From: a virus
Reading direction: 5' to 3' (one strand)
IMG/VR virus record: IMGVR_UViG_3300017593_000150
Location: 1 to 64,000 of that record
Length of the DNA stretch: 64,000 nucleotides
Shown: piece by piece, positions 22,020 through 31,148 of the stretch
How positions within the stretch are numbered: position 1 is the first letter of the stretch
How the letters are laid out: every line of letters starts with the position of its first letter
Notes under the pieces: model-generated
The model's input: only the letters and a program-made list of their open reading frames with translations
The model's database searches: none
Told to the model about the DNA's origin: nothing
Position numbers and translations under genes: made by a program

Positions 22020-22424
22020 CTACACTCCCATACTGTAGTTCTCGGAAACTTTAATACGTTTAGGAGGTACAGGGGCGCCGGCAGTGGCTTTAGCATGAGC
22101 CACTGCCAGTTCTATCGTCCCTAGTTGGTCAGCAGGAATTCTCAGTTTTCTCTCAATCTGCTCTTTCAGAAACTTGAGTTTACGCAGCTCCTCCTTCACA
22201 GATTGGGGCATATTTTGGGGAATTGGGTAACGATCTTGAAGCTGCCAAATTCTCTGCTGTATTTGGTAATACCTATCAGACCATATCTTCTGGTCCAAGC
22301 GCTGCTCTATTTTCTCCACGTACACCTGTTTAGCATAACGGGAGTCCACTGCCGCTACAGCTCCTATCAGAGAGCAAAGCCCCACCAGCACCCCTAATAA
22401 GGTACTCACTCTTCCTACCGACAA
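22020..22424 (-). CDS. Membrane-anchored coiled-coil protein (134 aa)
   Basis: TTG start at 22424 behind GGAGG. Residues ~8-27 form one hydrophobic segment (LLGVLVGLCSLIGAVAAV), followed by DSRYAKQVYVEKIEQRLDQKIWSDRYYQIQQRIWQLQDRYP, a helix with heptad pattern, and a second helix (VKEELRKLKFLKEQIERKL). The single N-terminal anchor and periplasm-facing helix recall inner-membrane spanins, and the family is often found near lysis genes; identity not certain. Confidence 0.55.
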   Translation of the reverse strand: MSVGRVSTLLGVLVGLCSLIGAVAAVDSRYAKQVYVEKIEQRLDQKIWSDRYYQIQQRIWQLQDRYPIPQNMPQSVKEELRKLKFLKEQIERKLRIPADQLGTIELAVAHAKATAGAPVPPKRIKVSENYSMGV

Positions 22425-22446
22425 GGCTCAACCTCCAAGTAGTAGA

Positions 22447-22785
22447 TCATTCTGTCGATATAGAGAAGCCCGAAGGAAGAGCGGGTAGTGTTTTTGTAAA
22501 GTCGAAAGGGACCGGATCACTCACCCCCCAAATGTTCTTCGCTCTTACTTCAACATGATGCTCCCCTTCTGTTACACTAGCTAGATCGAAATGGAGACGT
22601 ACAGTACCATTACCCAAATCTTGAGCAGGTACTTCGGTCTCAGTTCCATCTAGGGTAACTATGTAAGAGGTTACGTTAGTTTGGGGGTCGCAAACTAGAT
22701 AAGGAGCGGCAAATGCACTCCCTGCCATGAAAATACAAAAAGCCAGAAGAAAAATTCCTGTCAATACTTTCGACATCCTAATCAT
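22447..22785 (-). CDS. Secreted Ig/FN3-like protein (112 aa)
   Basis: The start at 22785 follows GGAGGG. Residues ~4-24 are a signal peptide (KVLTGIFLLAFCIFMAGSAFA) with an AFA-A cleavage site. The mature part, APYLVCDPQTNVTSYIVTLDG...GEHHVEVRAKNIWGVSDPVPFDF, has the strand pattern of an Ig or fibronectin type III domain. Signal-peptide FN3 proteins occur three times in this module (here, 24818-25314 and 30217-30690). Role unknown. Confidence 0.6.
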   Translation of the reverse strand: MIRMSKVLTGIFLLAFCIFMAGSAFAAPYLVCDPQTNVTSYIVTLDGTETEVPAQDLGNGTVRLHFDLASVTEGEHHVEVRAKNIWGVSDPVPFDFTKTLPALPSGFSISTE

Positions 22786-22807
22786 CCTAATCCCTCCTTC
22801 TCTTTTT

Positions 22808-23554
22808 TTAAACTCGACGCCTTTCATAGGCGTCATCTTCTTCACTAATCAATGCCCCGTCTTTATTGTAGAGATCAAATCGAGCAACTTCCGTAGTGTT
22901 ATCTTCTTTATAAAACACCATTTGATGTCCGTCAAGCACCCAACGACCACCTTCAATGTCCTTAATAAAAGACACATCTAACTGAATAGTGGGAATCTTA
23001 TCCGTTTGCTCTTTTACTGAGTCTATCTGGTCAGAAAGGGTTTTGAGAGAGTCGCTGTCAACACCTCTTATGTTCGCTTCAGCTTGATCCAACTCAGTTT
23101 TGGTTGCGTGACTTTGAACTTCCTCACCAAATGATCCAGAAGTAGTATGATCAGAGGTTGTCTCATCCCATACAACATCGGCAATCTCATCTGCTGTAGG
23201 AATGGCATCAACAGACTCTTGGGAAGCCCTGGAGCTGATAGTTATATCTATCTTAGGTTCTACCATATTACGGTGGTTTTGAATCTCGTCAGCAGTATCA
23301 TCCATCCACCCGCTTAACACTATCTTCCCATACTTGCTATATTCTCCATTGTTCATTACCCACAAGTATTCTTCTTTCTGCGAAATCGTCTGACTAAAAA
23401 GATACTTAAATATCCCTGTTTCTGCCACTTCAGAGCAAGAAGCACCATCCACCACCTTCGTATTGTCTGACAACCTGTACACATTAATCGTTACAGTATC
23501 TCCGCTATTAAATAACGCTAAAATGTTTGTGGACTCTGATTTGGCATACCTCAT
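22808..23554 (-). CDS. Tail fibre-associated structural protein (248 aa)
   Basis: Starts in an ATGA overlap with the upstream gene. The N-terminal ~85 residues (NILALFNSGDTVTINVYRLSD...GIFKYLF) look like a small beta domain; the middle ADEIADVVWDETTSDHTTSGSFGEEV is a motif I know from phage tail-associated proteins, followed by a coiled-coil (KTELDQAEANIRGV...SLKTLSDQIDSVKEQ) and a C-terminal strand pair ending ARFDLYNKDGA. Probably part of the distal fibre. Confidence 0.5.
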   Translation of the reverse strand: MRYAKSESTNILALFNSGDTVTINVYRLSDNTKVVDGASCSEVAETGIFKYLFSQTISQKEEYLWVMNNGEYSKYGKIVLSGWMDDTADEIQNHRNMVEPKIDITISSRASQESVDAIPTADEIADVVWDETTSDHTTSGSFGEEVQSHATKTELDQAEANIRGVDSDSLKTLSDQIDSVKEQTDKIPTIQLDVSFIKDIEGGRWVLDGHQMVFYKEDNTTEVARFDLYNKDGALISEEDDAYERRRV

Positions 23555-24681
23555 ACTAAGGCCTCTTGGTCAACATTAATATTCTCTTTCTTAAGAACTA
23601 CTGGAAAGTCCGCCAGTTTTTTAGTTAGTTCGATCTTTGTTTCATACTTTTGGTACCCTTGTTTTGTAACAACAAGGGTATGAGGAGTTGATGGATACTC
23701 AATACAATTACTACTGTCGTCGAGAGCATAATATCCCCAGTCGAGGACTTGAATGGGACTCCTTCCTGACTCATCTGACGTTTCAGAATAAACAGTATTA
23801 CCGTTATTATCTTTCAAAATAACCGATGCGTTTGATATGGGATTATTTCTTTCATCTTGAACTCTAACGTTAAAAGAATACTGCCGCCAAAGTTTATTAA
23901 GACCTTCATATGCGGTTCCCTCAAGAACGGCCATATTCCAATCAACATCCCAATCAATCGCAAAAGATTCACTTCTAGCAAACCTGCACAAAACAAGAGC
24001 ATTCCTGATATTTCTCCCAACAAGATTTTTGATAGCAAATCCAGCGTACATAAAAATAATAGCTGTATATGAACAATTAACAACAGTGATTTTTTCCATA
24101 TTTCCAGAGCCAACACTAAAATACAAAAAAGGTGAAACAAAGCTATCTTGGGGAAAATTACCAAGTTCCACATTGTATATATCTAAATTTGCAGCACTCC
24201 CTCTTAATACAAAAAGATGCAATTCACTATTCCAAATCTTTCCGATACAGTTATCAACTGCCAAGATACTATAGTTATCAGCATTTCTTGAAACAACTTT
24301 TATATCAAGCAAATCAATTTCTTGAATATTACCATCAATAAAATAATTTCCATAACACTCTATATAGCATCCATTCTTTGCAGTTTTTTCTTATTCATTT
24401 TCAATTTCTCCCAAAATTAAATGCCCCGTCCGAACAGAATTTTTAAAAGCACAATCAGCAAAGAAAAATAGTTGTTTATTCTTATCAACCAGCCAAGCAT
24501 CATGGTCACTATCACCAAGCTGGATAATAGCATGTATGAAATATGCAGTCTCCTTCTTTTCTACAACTCCCCATCCATTTGACACGTCAGTTTGATAAAT
24601 ATCTTCAAAAGTACAAGGACTTTCCAGTGTAAAATCCGTAATGATAATTGTACTGTTTTCTGAATCATATGTTATCGACAT
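23551..24681 (-). pseudogene. Fibre-like gene with an in-frame TAA
   Basis: The start at 24681 follows GGAAGGTGG. The frame runs ~96 codons to GEIENE, meets TAA at 24391-24393, and continues in the same frame (EKTAKNGCYIECYGNYFIDGN, IQEIDLLDIKVVSRN) to the stop at 23551, without any frameshift. The second part has strand repeats like a beta-helix and a carboxypeptidase-regulatory-like domain (VRVQDERNNPISNASVILKDNNG...VTKQGYQKYE). A downstream start at 24312 could give the C-terminal part alone. The gene is A/T-richer than its neighbours. It may be a nonsense mutant, a read-through site or an assembly error. Confidence 0.55.
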
Positions 24682-24817
24682 AAGAACCACCTTCCTAACA
24701 GATGTAGACTACCACTGTTACGCCCTCAGCTCTTCATCAGTAGGTACACCCTCCAATTTTTCAATAGGTCAGCTATAGTTAGCCTAGACCACTATAGAAA
24801 ATTAATAAGCCATCCCG

Positions 24818-25314
24818 TCATCGTCTAAAATTAAAATCCTCTTTTCTCCGAAGACTTTTGATGAAACGTTTCCACTTAGGCTTAGAACTTGGATAACTTC
24901 CTACGTGATACTCAAACGGCGCTACCAATCTCCAACGTCTAGTACTTATAGGTTCTACTATCAAAGGTGTTGTGAACGGACTCATGTTAACACCTGAGGA
25001 TGAATCCCTTAGATTAAAGCACGTACTCCAACGAAGTAGCAACCTTCCTCAGATAGTGTAATTGTATACTGTGCCTCAGAAATGAGATCTGTAGTCACTT
25101 CTTGAACTTGGACATCAGAGGCATCTCGCTTGACGTAAACACGATACTTAAGTGAATTGTCCCTGGGGACAGGATTACCGTTTGCTAGAATTGTAGGTCC
25201 CATGTAACTGTAACTTGATTAACTACGTGCCAATTTACTTGTTGAGCAAGCACAATCACTGAGAAAAGAAAGGCACCAATTAAGATTGAAAGAGAGGTTG
25301 TCTTTTTTCGTCAA
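24818..25314 (-). pseudogene. Frameshifted signal-peptide FN3 protein
   Basis: Homologous to the intact gene at 30217-30690. A TAGGAGG site and TTG lead into MTKK, then after an A6 run a second frame gives KTTSLSILIGAFLFSVIVLAQQ (signal peptide) and VNQVTVTWD; a third gives GPTILANGNPVPRDNSLKYRVYVKR and CYFVGVRAL; a fourth segment RDSSSGVNMSPFTTP completes it. Three frame changes, two beside homopolymers, so either decay or sequencing indels. Confidence 0.6.
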
Positions 25315-25331
25315 ACCTCCTAAGTCCTTCC

Positions 25332-25655
25332 CTAATCACGAATATAAAGCACAAACTCACCCCACACAATACCATGTGGGTGAGATGGGTCGTAAACGAT
25401 TAATCGAGCAATAAATCTACCCGTTGGCAACGTACCAGTGTACCTATTTAGGTCAATCACAACCCTTCCCCTTTCCAGTGAACCCGCCCACTGTATCAGT
25501 CCGGGATAATCTTCAGTTGAAAGAGTAGTAACCCCCTTGATCTCCAGTTCCATCTTCGTAACTGGGGAAAGGTCAACAACTGAGTTATTAGACTTCAGAA
25601 GCAAATCTATGCTATTGTCATGCCCTAAGTAGAAGACTTCGACTATCATCTTCAA
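25332..25655 (-). CDS. Conserved small virion-module protein (107 aa)
   Basis: The pattern IDLLLKSNNSVVDLSPVTKMELEIKG, LNRYTGTLPTGRFIARLIVYDPSHPHGIVWGEFVL is that of a common small phage protein found beside tail and fibre genes (strand-rich, ending LIVYD..HP.G.VWG). The start is uncertain: TTG at 25655 or ATG at 25649, neither with a strong ribosome binding site. Confidence 0.55.
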   Translation of the reverse strand: MKMIVEVFYLGHDNSIDLLLKSNNSVVDLSPVTKMELEIKGVTTLSTEDYPGLIQWAGSLERGRVVIDLNRYTGTLPTGRFIARLIVYDPSHPHGIVWGEFVLYIRD

Positions 25656-25703
25656 AAAGTCTCGTATCGCAAATTAATTTAAAAAATGTGAAAGCGCGTA
25701 CTA

Positions 25704-26510
25704 TTAGTCCATACTTATGTTGAAATCTCCAGCGGGGAACCGGTAAGTATCTCCATCGCCGACTTCCTGATCTGTTACTCCGTTATCGTAGAACAACACG
25801 TTACCTGCACTCGAAGCGTCTACCAAGGCAGTGGCTACTATAGTACCCCAAGAACCCCCTGAAGCAGGGCCCACATCAATGTTATCCGCGTTCTCAATAG
25901 CCCCATTCGAAACTGTTCCCCAAGCAGGAGAGCTACCTCCATTGGGATTCACTAACACTCTAGAGTAGCCATTTCCTGGCGGTTCAGAAATAGTTGACCC
26001 TGTGTCACTATCACTAATAGTAGCAGTAGTTAGAGCTACGTAAGTAGAAGGCGGTGTGTAGGTTTGGTTACGAAATACAAAATCAAGTAATGCGTTGGCA
26101 AGGTAGCTGGAAATGTACCCTGCAGTGAATTCTATATACACTTCACCTGACGCTATCGAAGGAGTGTTGCCTTCATAAACTGTCTTAGCAGACGCCAATT
26201 CGCCATACGCTAACATATTACCACCTGTACTAGCATCAAAAAGAGCCCAGTGAGTAATAGTACCCCAATCAGCGGTGGCCTGAGGAAACTCAACATCCGT
26301 GTTTTGAACCACTCTCCTATTAGAAGCTGCTCCAAATGTAATAGGTTGCCTAGCATAACCACCTCCAGATGGTTCACTCACTCCAGAACCATCATCTTGA
26401 GGATCTGCAGTAGACAAAGCTATGTAAATAGTAGTAGGTGGTGTGTACGTATTCTGATTAAGAACATGATCTAGTAATGCATTCTCTAAATAATTTGATA
26501 GTGATCCCAT
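25704..26510 (-). CDS. Tail fibre or decoration protein with two repeats (268 aa)
   Basis: Two copies of a ~130-residue domain: LENALLDHVLNQNTYTPPTTIYIALST...EPSGGGYARQPI...WGTITHWALFDA and LANALLDFVFRNQTYTPPSTYVALTTAT...EPPGNGYSRVLV...WGTIVATALVDA. The domain is familiar as a phage fibre or tail protein usually present once per chain. AGGAGG precedes the ATG. It follows directly after the 883-residue protein. Confidence 0.65.
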   Translation of the reverse strand: MGSLSNYLENALLDHVLNQNTYTPPTTIYIALSTADPQDDGSGVSEPSGGGYARQPITFGAASNRRVVQNTDVEFPQATADWGTITHWALFDASTGGNMLAYGELASAKTVYEGNTPSIASGEVYIEFTAGYISSYLANALLDFVFRNQTYTPPSTYVALTTATISDSDTGSTISEPPGNGYSRVLVNPNGGSSPAWGTVSNGAIENADNIDVGPASGGSWGTIVATALVDASSAGNVLFYDNGVTDQEVGDGDTYRFPAGDFNISMD

Positions 26511-26512
26511 TT

Positions 26513-29164
26513 TTAAACCTCCTCTATGGTTCGCCTCGGCGTAAGCGATTCTATAGTTGTGTCTACAATCAAACCTAACATGGTAGTGATCAACTCAACC
26601 GCTCCAGTTAAGGTCGTACTATCTACTCCCAAAGATGTCGATCTTAGTACCCTGAGCAACACATCCGCAGTAATGGTGTTAGAGGTAATATCTATAGCAA
26701 GTGCCTTTAGAATCGCGAGAGCTGCTTGAGCAACCTGAGCAGTGACTACAATCTCTACTTGCCCAACTTTAACGATTATTAGCCCGACGCTGTTCGACGA
26801 CGTAACAGCGGCCTGAATAGCAGAAGTAACAGAGCGAATCAGCTCGAGTACCACAGCGTGCGAAGCGGTTTGAGTTTGAACTTCAGTTGAAATCAGTCTT
26901 AATATCGAGAACTTCGCATTACCAGTAAGAACTTGTGAAACAACATCAGCGGCTGCTTTTATGAGCGCGGCAATAGAAAGTTCAACAGAATCTGAAGAGG
27001 TAGTCTTAACTTCGGTTAGTGTTAACAACTCGCGTAGTACATTCGAACTAACTTCACTGGTAGTAACAGTAGTTACAACGTTGGCCGCAGCAATAAGCAC
27101 TTCGACTAACAACAAGACAACGTCATCAGCAGCCAGTGTTTGGACTGAGGTAGCACTCGAAACAGGTCTTAGCACTCGTAGCGGAGCTGTTGAACCACTT
27201 GCTTGACTTAAAATATTAACGAGCACTTCTCTCAATAACTCAAGAGGTACATCGCCCGTGCCAGTAGTCGTTTGAATATGTGATACGAGAGCTCGTTTTA
27301 TTGCCAGAGAAGTAGTTGAAGGTATAACTAGCGCAAGAATGTTTGAGACTGCTGTGATCAACTGCGCTAGGAGAAGTTCGGCGTCGTCGGGAGTTGACGA
27401 TTGTGCGGTGATCGAGTTTAAAGCAATCCGTAGAACGTTCAATGTCGTAGGTGACGTAACAGTGTGACTCAAAACGTAGGTAAACACCCTTTTCAGTAGT
27501 CGAAGTACTACACTGTTGGAGTCCGTCAACACAGAAGCGCTCGTTACAAGTGACCGGAGTACCAAGAGACGTGGCGTGTTAGTACTTGTTCCAGTGACAA
27601 TGTTCGCGATCGCTGTAAACAGCTCGGCCAGCGAAAGTATGACTTCGTCAGAGGCGTCGGATTGCAAGGGTATATTTGCCAGCAACTCCCTAACTACGTG
27701 TAAGTGAATCAGAGCTGATGTAAAAGACTGCGCTTGTAGCGAGCTTGTGAGATTCCTCAAAACTCTGAGGGCAGTAGTGCTTGCGTACGACTGAATTGGC
27801 TCAGAACTAGTTACACGGCGTAGTACTGAGAGAGCACCACTCGGAGTAAACGTACCAACCTGAGATTGTGTTAAAGCGTTCCTCAGTATATCTAAATGAA
27901 AGATGCTAGAGTCAGAGACTGGGAGTACGTTACTTAACAGCGACCGTAAGATGACTAAATCCGAATCGGCAGTAGTTGATTGACTACTTACACCGACCAT
28001 CGCTAGTTTAGTTAAAGAGAGGATAATCTCGTCAGTAGAGGAACTAGGTTGAATGTTTGAAGTAAGGGTAAGGAGCAGTCCTAAGTGGGAAAGAGAAGTA
28101 GTGCTTAGAGAACTGAGGGAAGCTGATATACTCCTGAGTACGCTAAACGACGTGGCCGGAGTGAGAGACGCTAATAGTATATCAGCTATAGCTGTAAGTA
28201 CTCCTCCACCTCCGCTCACATATTCATCCACTCCAATATCCCAAGGAGCAGAGCGAGTTTCACCATCGATGTCGTCAGTGAAAGCTAAATAAGGATCAGA
28301 TGAAAGGTCTGTACCTGCGTCTCTAGCTACTGTATCAGAAGCATCAAGGTGAAAGTCGCCATTAGCTGCGTCTACAAAAGTGACCGTAGCATTATGGATT
28401 GAATTTGGTCCTGGAGCTGTATCATCTGACGAGATGTTGAAATCTGAATCAGAGTCGAAAACTCCAACAAAACAAGTAGTACAGTCAACAATGTTGTTGA
28501 TAGCTCTGCAATACCCTGATGATCCACCATCTACACCAGTACCACAGTTGATAATAGTATTGTTGTATAAGTAGTAATAGTCGTTTCCACGAATGGCATA
28601 TTGAGGTATGTCATAAAAAAGATTATTGACCAAATAAATTTGTACAGCAGAATTATCACAACTAATTCCAGTATTTACTGTTCCACCAGCATTCTCTCTA
28701 CAGAGGATACATTTTTCGACCCGCAGATAACGGCTTGTGTAATATGTATGTATCAACAACTGAGACCCTGTCGATCTCGTTCCTTTCATCTGTAAGCCAA
28801 TAAGTCTCACATACTCTTCTTGTATGTCAAAAATAGTTCCTTCGGAGAGCACAAGCCTGTACTTTGTGTCATCCCATTTCCCTGGGTGTCTGTACCCCTG
28901 ATCTGGATCGGTCCAAATCCTAATGTAGTGATCCGAGTCTACAGAAGTCCATCCATCAATAGTAACTGCACTATCATCCTCATCCCCAGTTGAACACCTA
29001 CAATCAGCAACAGCGATCAAGTCCGCTCCCACAAGGTCACCGTCTCCAGACATAGAAGGGTAGTTCGACTGGGTACAGCTCCCGAAGTCTGCTTCCCAAG
29101 CAGCTAGAGATGAGTAATCTCCACTTCCTCCTGTATCGACTATCTTTACAACTTCAGTTGCCAT
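26513..29164 (-). CDS. Beta-helix protein with ~17 degenerate VLR repeats (883 aa)
   Basis: Residues ~1-320 form a parallel beta-helix-like domain (GTIFDIQEEYVRLIGLQMKG, YLVNNLFYDIP, YLYNNTIINCGTG) ending in the DIGVDEY signature seen in right-handed beta-helix proteins. Residues ~325-880 are made of repeats of about 32-33 residues with consensus L-x-V/I-L-R-x-L followed by a Ser/Thr-rich part (LSVLRRVTSSEPIQS, LRVLRNLTSSLQAQS, LKVLRSTSLG). Repeats are too diverged to be a recent expansion. A distal fibre or host-range role is probable. No clear ribosome binding site, so coupling to the upstream gene is likely. Confidence 0.6.
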   Translation of the reverse strand: MATEVVKIVDTGGSGDYSSLAAWEADFGSCTQSNYPSMSGDGDLVGADLIAVADCRCSTGDEDDSAVTIDGWTSVDSDHYIRIWTDPDQGYRHPGKWDDTKYRLVLSEGTIFDIQEEYVRLIGLQMKGTRSTGSQLLIHTYYTSRYLRVEKCILCRENAGGTVNTGISCDNSAVQIYLVNNLFYDIPQYAIRGNDYYYLYNNTIINCGTGVDGGSSGYCRAINNIVDCTTCFVGVFDSDSDFNISSDDTAPGPNSIHNATVTFVDAANGDFHLDASDTVARDAGTDLSSDPYLAFTDDIDGETRSAPWDIGVDEYVSGGGGVLTAIADILLASLTPATSFSVLRSISASLSSLSTTSLSHLGLLLTLTSNIQPSSSTDEIILSLTKLAMVGVSSQSTTADSDLVILRSLLSNVLPVSDSSIFHLDILRNALTQSQVGTFTPSGALSVLRRVTSSEPIQSYASTTALRVLRNLTSSLQAQSFTSALIHLHVVRELLANIPLQSDASDEVILSLAELFTAIANIVTGTSTNTPRLLVLRSLVTSASVLTDSNSVVLRLLKRVFTYVLSHTVTSPTTLNVLRIALNSITAQSSTPDDAELLLAQLITAVSNILALVIPSTTSLAIKRALVSHIQTTTGTGDVPLELLREVLVNILSQASGSTAPLRVLRPVSSATSVQTLAADDVVLLLVEVLIAAANVVTTVTTSEVSSNVLRELLTLTEVKTTSSDSVELSIAALIKAAADVVSQVLTGNAKFSILRLISTEVQTQTASHAVVLELIRSVTSAIQAAVTSSNSVGLIIVKVGQVEIVVTAQVAQAALAILKALAIDITSNTITADVLLRVLRSTSLGVDSTTLTGAVELITTMLGLIVDTTIESLTPRRTIEEV

Positions 29165-29165
29165 T

Positions 29166-29708
29166 TTACTTAGCCAGCTTCGCTAAGGTTGCTGATATTT
29201 TCTGAGGTTTGTCTGTTACGCTGATTTTGTCACTGGTTACTTCAGCAACTACCTCACTTTGTAGGATGTCCTCAATATCTTCAATGTTGATCCTATGTCT
29301 GCGCCTGGCCACAACGTGTCTGATAGGTTCTATTCTTGTTACGATTTGGTAACTAGGAGATAAATCGTGGTCTTGTAATCTCTTCAGAACAGCATCAGCT
29401 AGGGTTTGGCAAGTCTTAGATGCTGTCTCTGCATCAGGACCTTCTGCCATTACTCCTAATTCAGGAGACTCAGCAATGTACCGATTTCCCAGCACAATTT
29501 CATCTTCCTTTGTCAAAAACTTTAATTCATCGACTTCTTTGTCAGGCACACACAGAATGTAGAACTTATTCTTGTTCAACTCTTCTTTCCCCCATTTCCA
29601 TCCATCTGGCTTCACAACTACAACGTCACCCTTTTTGTAGCATCCGCGTAAATCTTTTATTGGATCGGGGTTTGTCGTATCACTAGACTTGACTAATAGT
29701 TCGGCCAT
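29166..29708 (-). CDS. Conserved phage tail-module protein (180 aa)
   Basis: Starts MAELLVKSSDTTNPDPIKDLRGCYKKGDVVVVKPDGWKWG, a pattern I recognise in small phage proteins (DPxKDRRGCYKRGDVVVV.PDGH.WG) in the tail-fibre region; function unknown. GGGAGG precedes the ATG. The C-terminal part has VARRRHRINIEDIE and a Ser/Thr-Lys tail. Confidence 0.55.
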   Translation of the reverse strand: MAELLVKSSDTTNPDPIKDLRGCYKKGDVVVVKPDGWKWGKEELNKNKFYILCVPDKEVDELKFLTKEDEIVLGNRYIAESPELGVMAEGPDAETASKTCQTLADAVLKRLQDHDLSPSYQIVTRIEPIRHVVARRRHRINIEDIEDILQSEVVAEVTSDKISVTDKPQKISATLAKLAK

Positions 29709-29841
29709 TTTTTCGGACCTCCCAATTGAAGATAATAGCTGTAATACAGTTGTACCCTCGTGTAAAGCTCTGCCGATGATTCAAAGCGGTCTGACTCACC
29801 TAATGAAGTACCCTAAGTGCTGTAGGTCTTACTGGACCGGG

Positions 29842-29875
29842 TCTGGGAGTGGCGCTAGTACGTGCTACTCCCAGA
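29842..29875. other. 9-bp hairpin in a 256-bp spacer
   Basis: TCTGGGAGT (29842-29850) and ACTCCCAGA (29867-29875) are perfect inverted copies with a 16-nt interior. The spacer 29709-29964 has no gene and is more G/C-rich than its surroundings. There is no T-run, so this is not a standard terminator. Confidence 0.4.
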
Positions 29876-29964
29876 GCGTGACTAACAAACACGAAAAAAG
29901 CACAAGATTAAAGCGATCACCAGCCTCGTAAACACTCTTCTACCCCCTAATGCGAGTTAGTATT

Positions 29965-30180
29965 CTATTGTTGACTCCCTTTCTTAGCAGAACCTCTTGC
30001 CAGAGAGTAGCCAAATGCAGCTGCTACAACTCCCACTACTCCGGCTAGTTGAGTAATCGCTTGAGTTACCACAGAAGCTTGCTCAGGTGTAAACACACCT
30101 AGAGCCGCAAGCAGGGCAATTGCTTTCGCTGTTACAGTTACCCAAAACTCAGTAGTTTTGTATCCTGGTTTAATCTCCAT
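29965..30180 (-). CDS. Holin-like small membrane protein (71 aa)
   Basis: PGYKTTEFWVTVTAKAIALLAALGVF at the start and LAGVVGVVAAAFGYSLARGSAKKGSQQ at the end give two hydrophobic helices and a basic tail, the layout of small phage holins that permeabilise the inner membrane. The PGYKTTEFWVT opening is typical of one such family. AGGAGG precedes the ATG. A DUF5675 protein lies two genes upstream, consistent with a lysis cluster. Confidence 0.6.
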   Translation of the reverse strand: MEIKPGYKTTEFWVTVTAKAIALLAALGVFTPEQASVVTQAITQLAGVVGVVAAAFGYSLARGSAKKGSQQ

Positions 30181-30216
30181 CTTAACTACCTCCTGTTTTA
30201 GAATTTAGTGTGCTTT

Positions 30217-30690
30217 TTACCATCGATGATGCCAAAGCTGGCCCCATCGAGGTCTTCGCCCCAATATAGTTATCAACTTCGAGGAATAGTTACGCATCCC
30301 GAACGTACGACCATTAGCTGCTACTCTAAGGTCGTACGACCACGCGATAGGTGATTCACTAATTTGAACTCCGTTAGAATCGTAAAGTACTGCACGTACA
30401 CCAATAAAACAAAAGTCAACTTTAGGAGGAGCGAACGTAAATTGAGTCTCTGTAATAGGAGCAGAAGTAATCTCTCGCGGAGGAGACCCAACTCTTCGAA
30501 TGTAAACCCGGTACTTTAAAACAGCATCAGTTGGAATCGGGTCACCTGTAGACAGCACTATAGGAGCGTTCCACGCGACAGTAATTGTAGAGTCTGAGAC
30601 GAATTGACGTTTACGCACCCATTGAGCACAAACACTTGTTGTAAAAATCGCCAAGAGCAATATACTAATTGAAAGGACTTTCCTGACCAT
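30217..30690 (-). CDS. Secreted FN3-like protein (157 aa)
   Basis: A signal peptide (VRKVLSISILLLAIFTTSVCA) precedes QWVRKRQFVSDSTITVAWNAP, LKYRVYIRR, FCFIGVRAVLYDSNGVQISESPIAWSYD, which has the strand signature of a fibronectin type III domain. The damaged gene at 24818-25314 is its paralogue. It may act in the host envelope during lysis or as superinfection or receptor factor; not determinable. Confidence 0.55.
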   Translation of the reverse strand: MVRKVLSISILLLAIFTTSVCAQWVRKRQFVSDSTITVAWNAPIVLSTGDPIPTDAVLKYRVYIRRVGSPPREITSAPITETQFTFAPPKVDFCFIGVRAVLYDSNGVQISESPIAWSYDLRVAANGRTFGMRNYSSKLITILGRRPRWGQLWHHRW

Positions 30691-30693
30691 CAC

Positions 30694-31134
30694 TTATCGA
30701 TCCACAGTTATCCCCAATAGAATTGTTACAGTACCTCCGGAAGTCCCAGAAGTTTCAACCACCTCAAACTGCAAATACTTCGTCATTGCACCCAAATCAA
30801 CTGGTATAAACAAATGGCCGTCGCTCTCCGGACCAGAAGTAGAAGTAAGCTCAGTCGCAATATCTGGGACTCCTTCGGGGGTTCTGAAAAACTGTTCATC
30901 GAGACTGCACTTCTCCTTAATAGTGTAAACACCTCCTCCAGTAATCGTCACTTGTAACGAAAAGTACCCTGTAGCGCGTAGTTTATCAAGATCGAGGACT
31001 CGAGTGGAAACAACTTCACCAGCAGAGAAATGCTTGTTGTTTAGCAAACTAAGCCAAGTAATCCGATTCTTCGCCAGGCAAAGAGAACTGTTCATTAAAA
31101 ACAACAATAATACTCCTATTAAAACTCTTTTCAC
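30694..31134 (-). CDS. Secreted structural-type protein (146 aa)
   Basis: GTG at 31134 lies 8 nt after AAGGGGG. Residues ~2-22 are a signal peptide (KRVLIGVLLLFLMNSSLCLA). The mature part is beta-rich: VLDLDKLRATGYFSLQVTITGGGVYTIKEKCSLD and KYLQFEVVETSGTSGGTVTILLGI. The DLxxLxATGYFSLQ pattern is seen in phage virion proteins of unknown role. A signal peptide on such a protein is unusual. Confidence 0.5.
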   Translation of the reverse strand: MKRVLIGVLLLFLMNSSLCLAKNRITWLSLLNNKHFSAGEVVSTRVLDLDKLRATGYFSLQVTITGGGVYTIKEKCSLDEQFFRTPEGVPDIATELTSTSGPESDGHLFIPVDLGAMTKYLQFEVVETSGTSGGTVTILLGITVDR

Positions 31135-31148
31135 CAATTTAACCCCCT

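Noticed and set aside
7786-24690. Alternative genetic code with reassigned stops
   Set aside because: Two in-frame stops are of different types (TAG and TAA), and most genes end normally with TAG, TAA or TGA and do not overrun.
29709-29964. tRNA-like gene
   Set aside because: A stretch near 29770-29800 looks like a D-arm, but no anticodon stem, T-arm or acceptor pairing could be completed on either strand.
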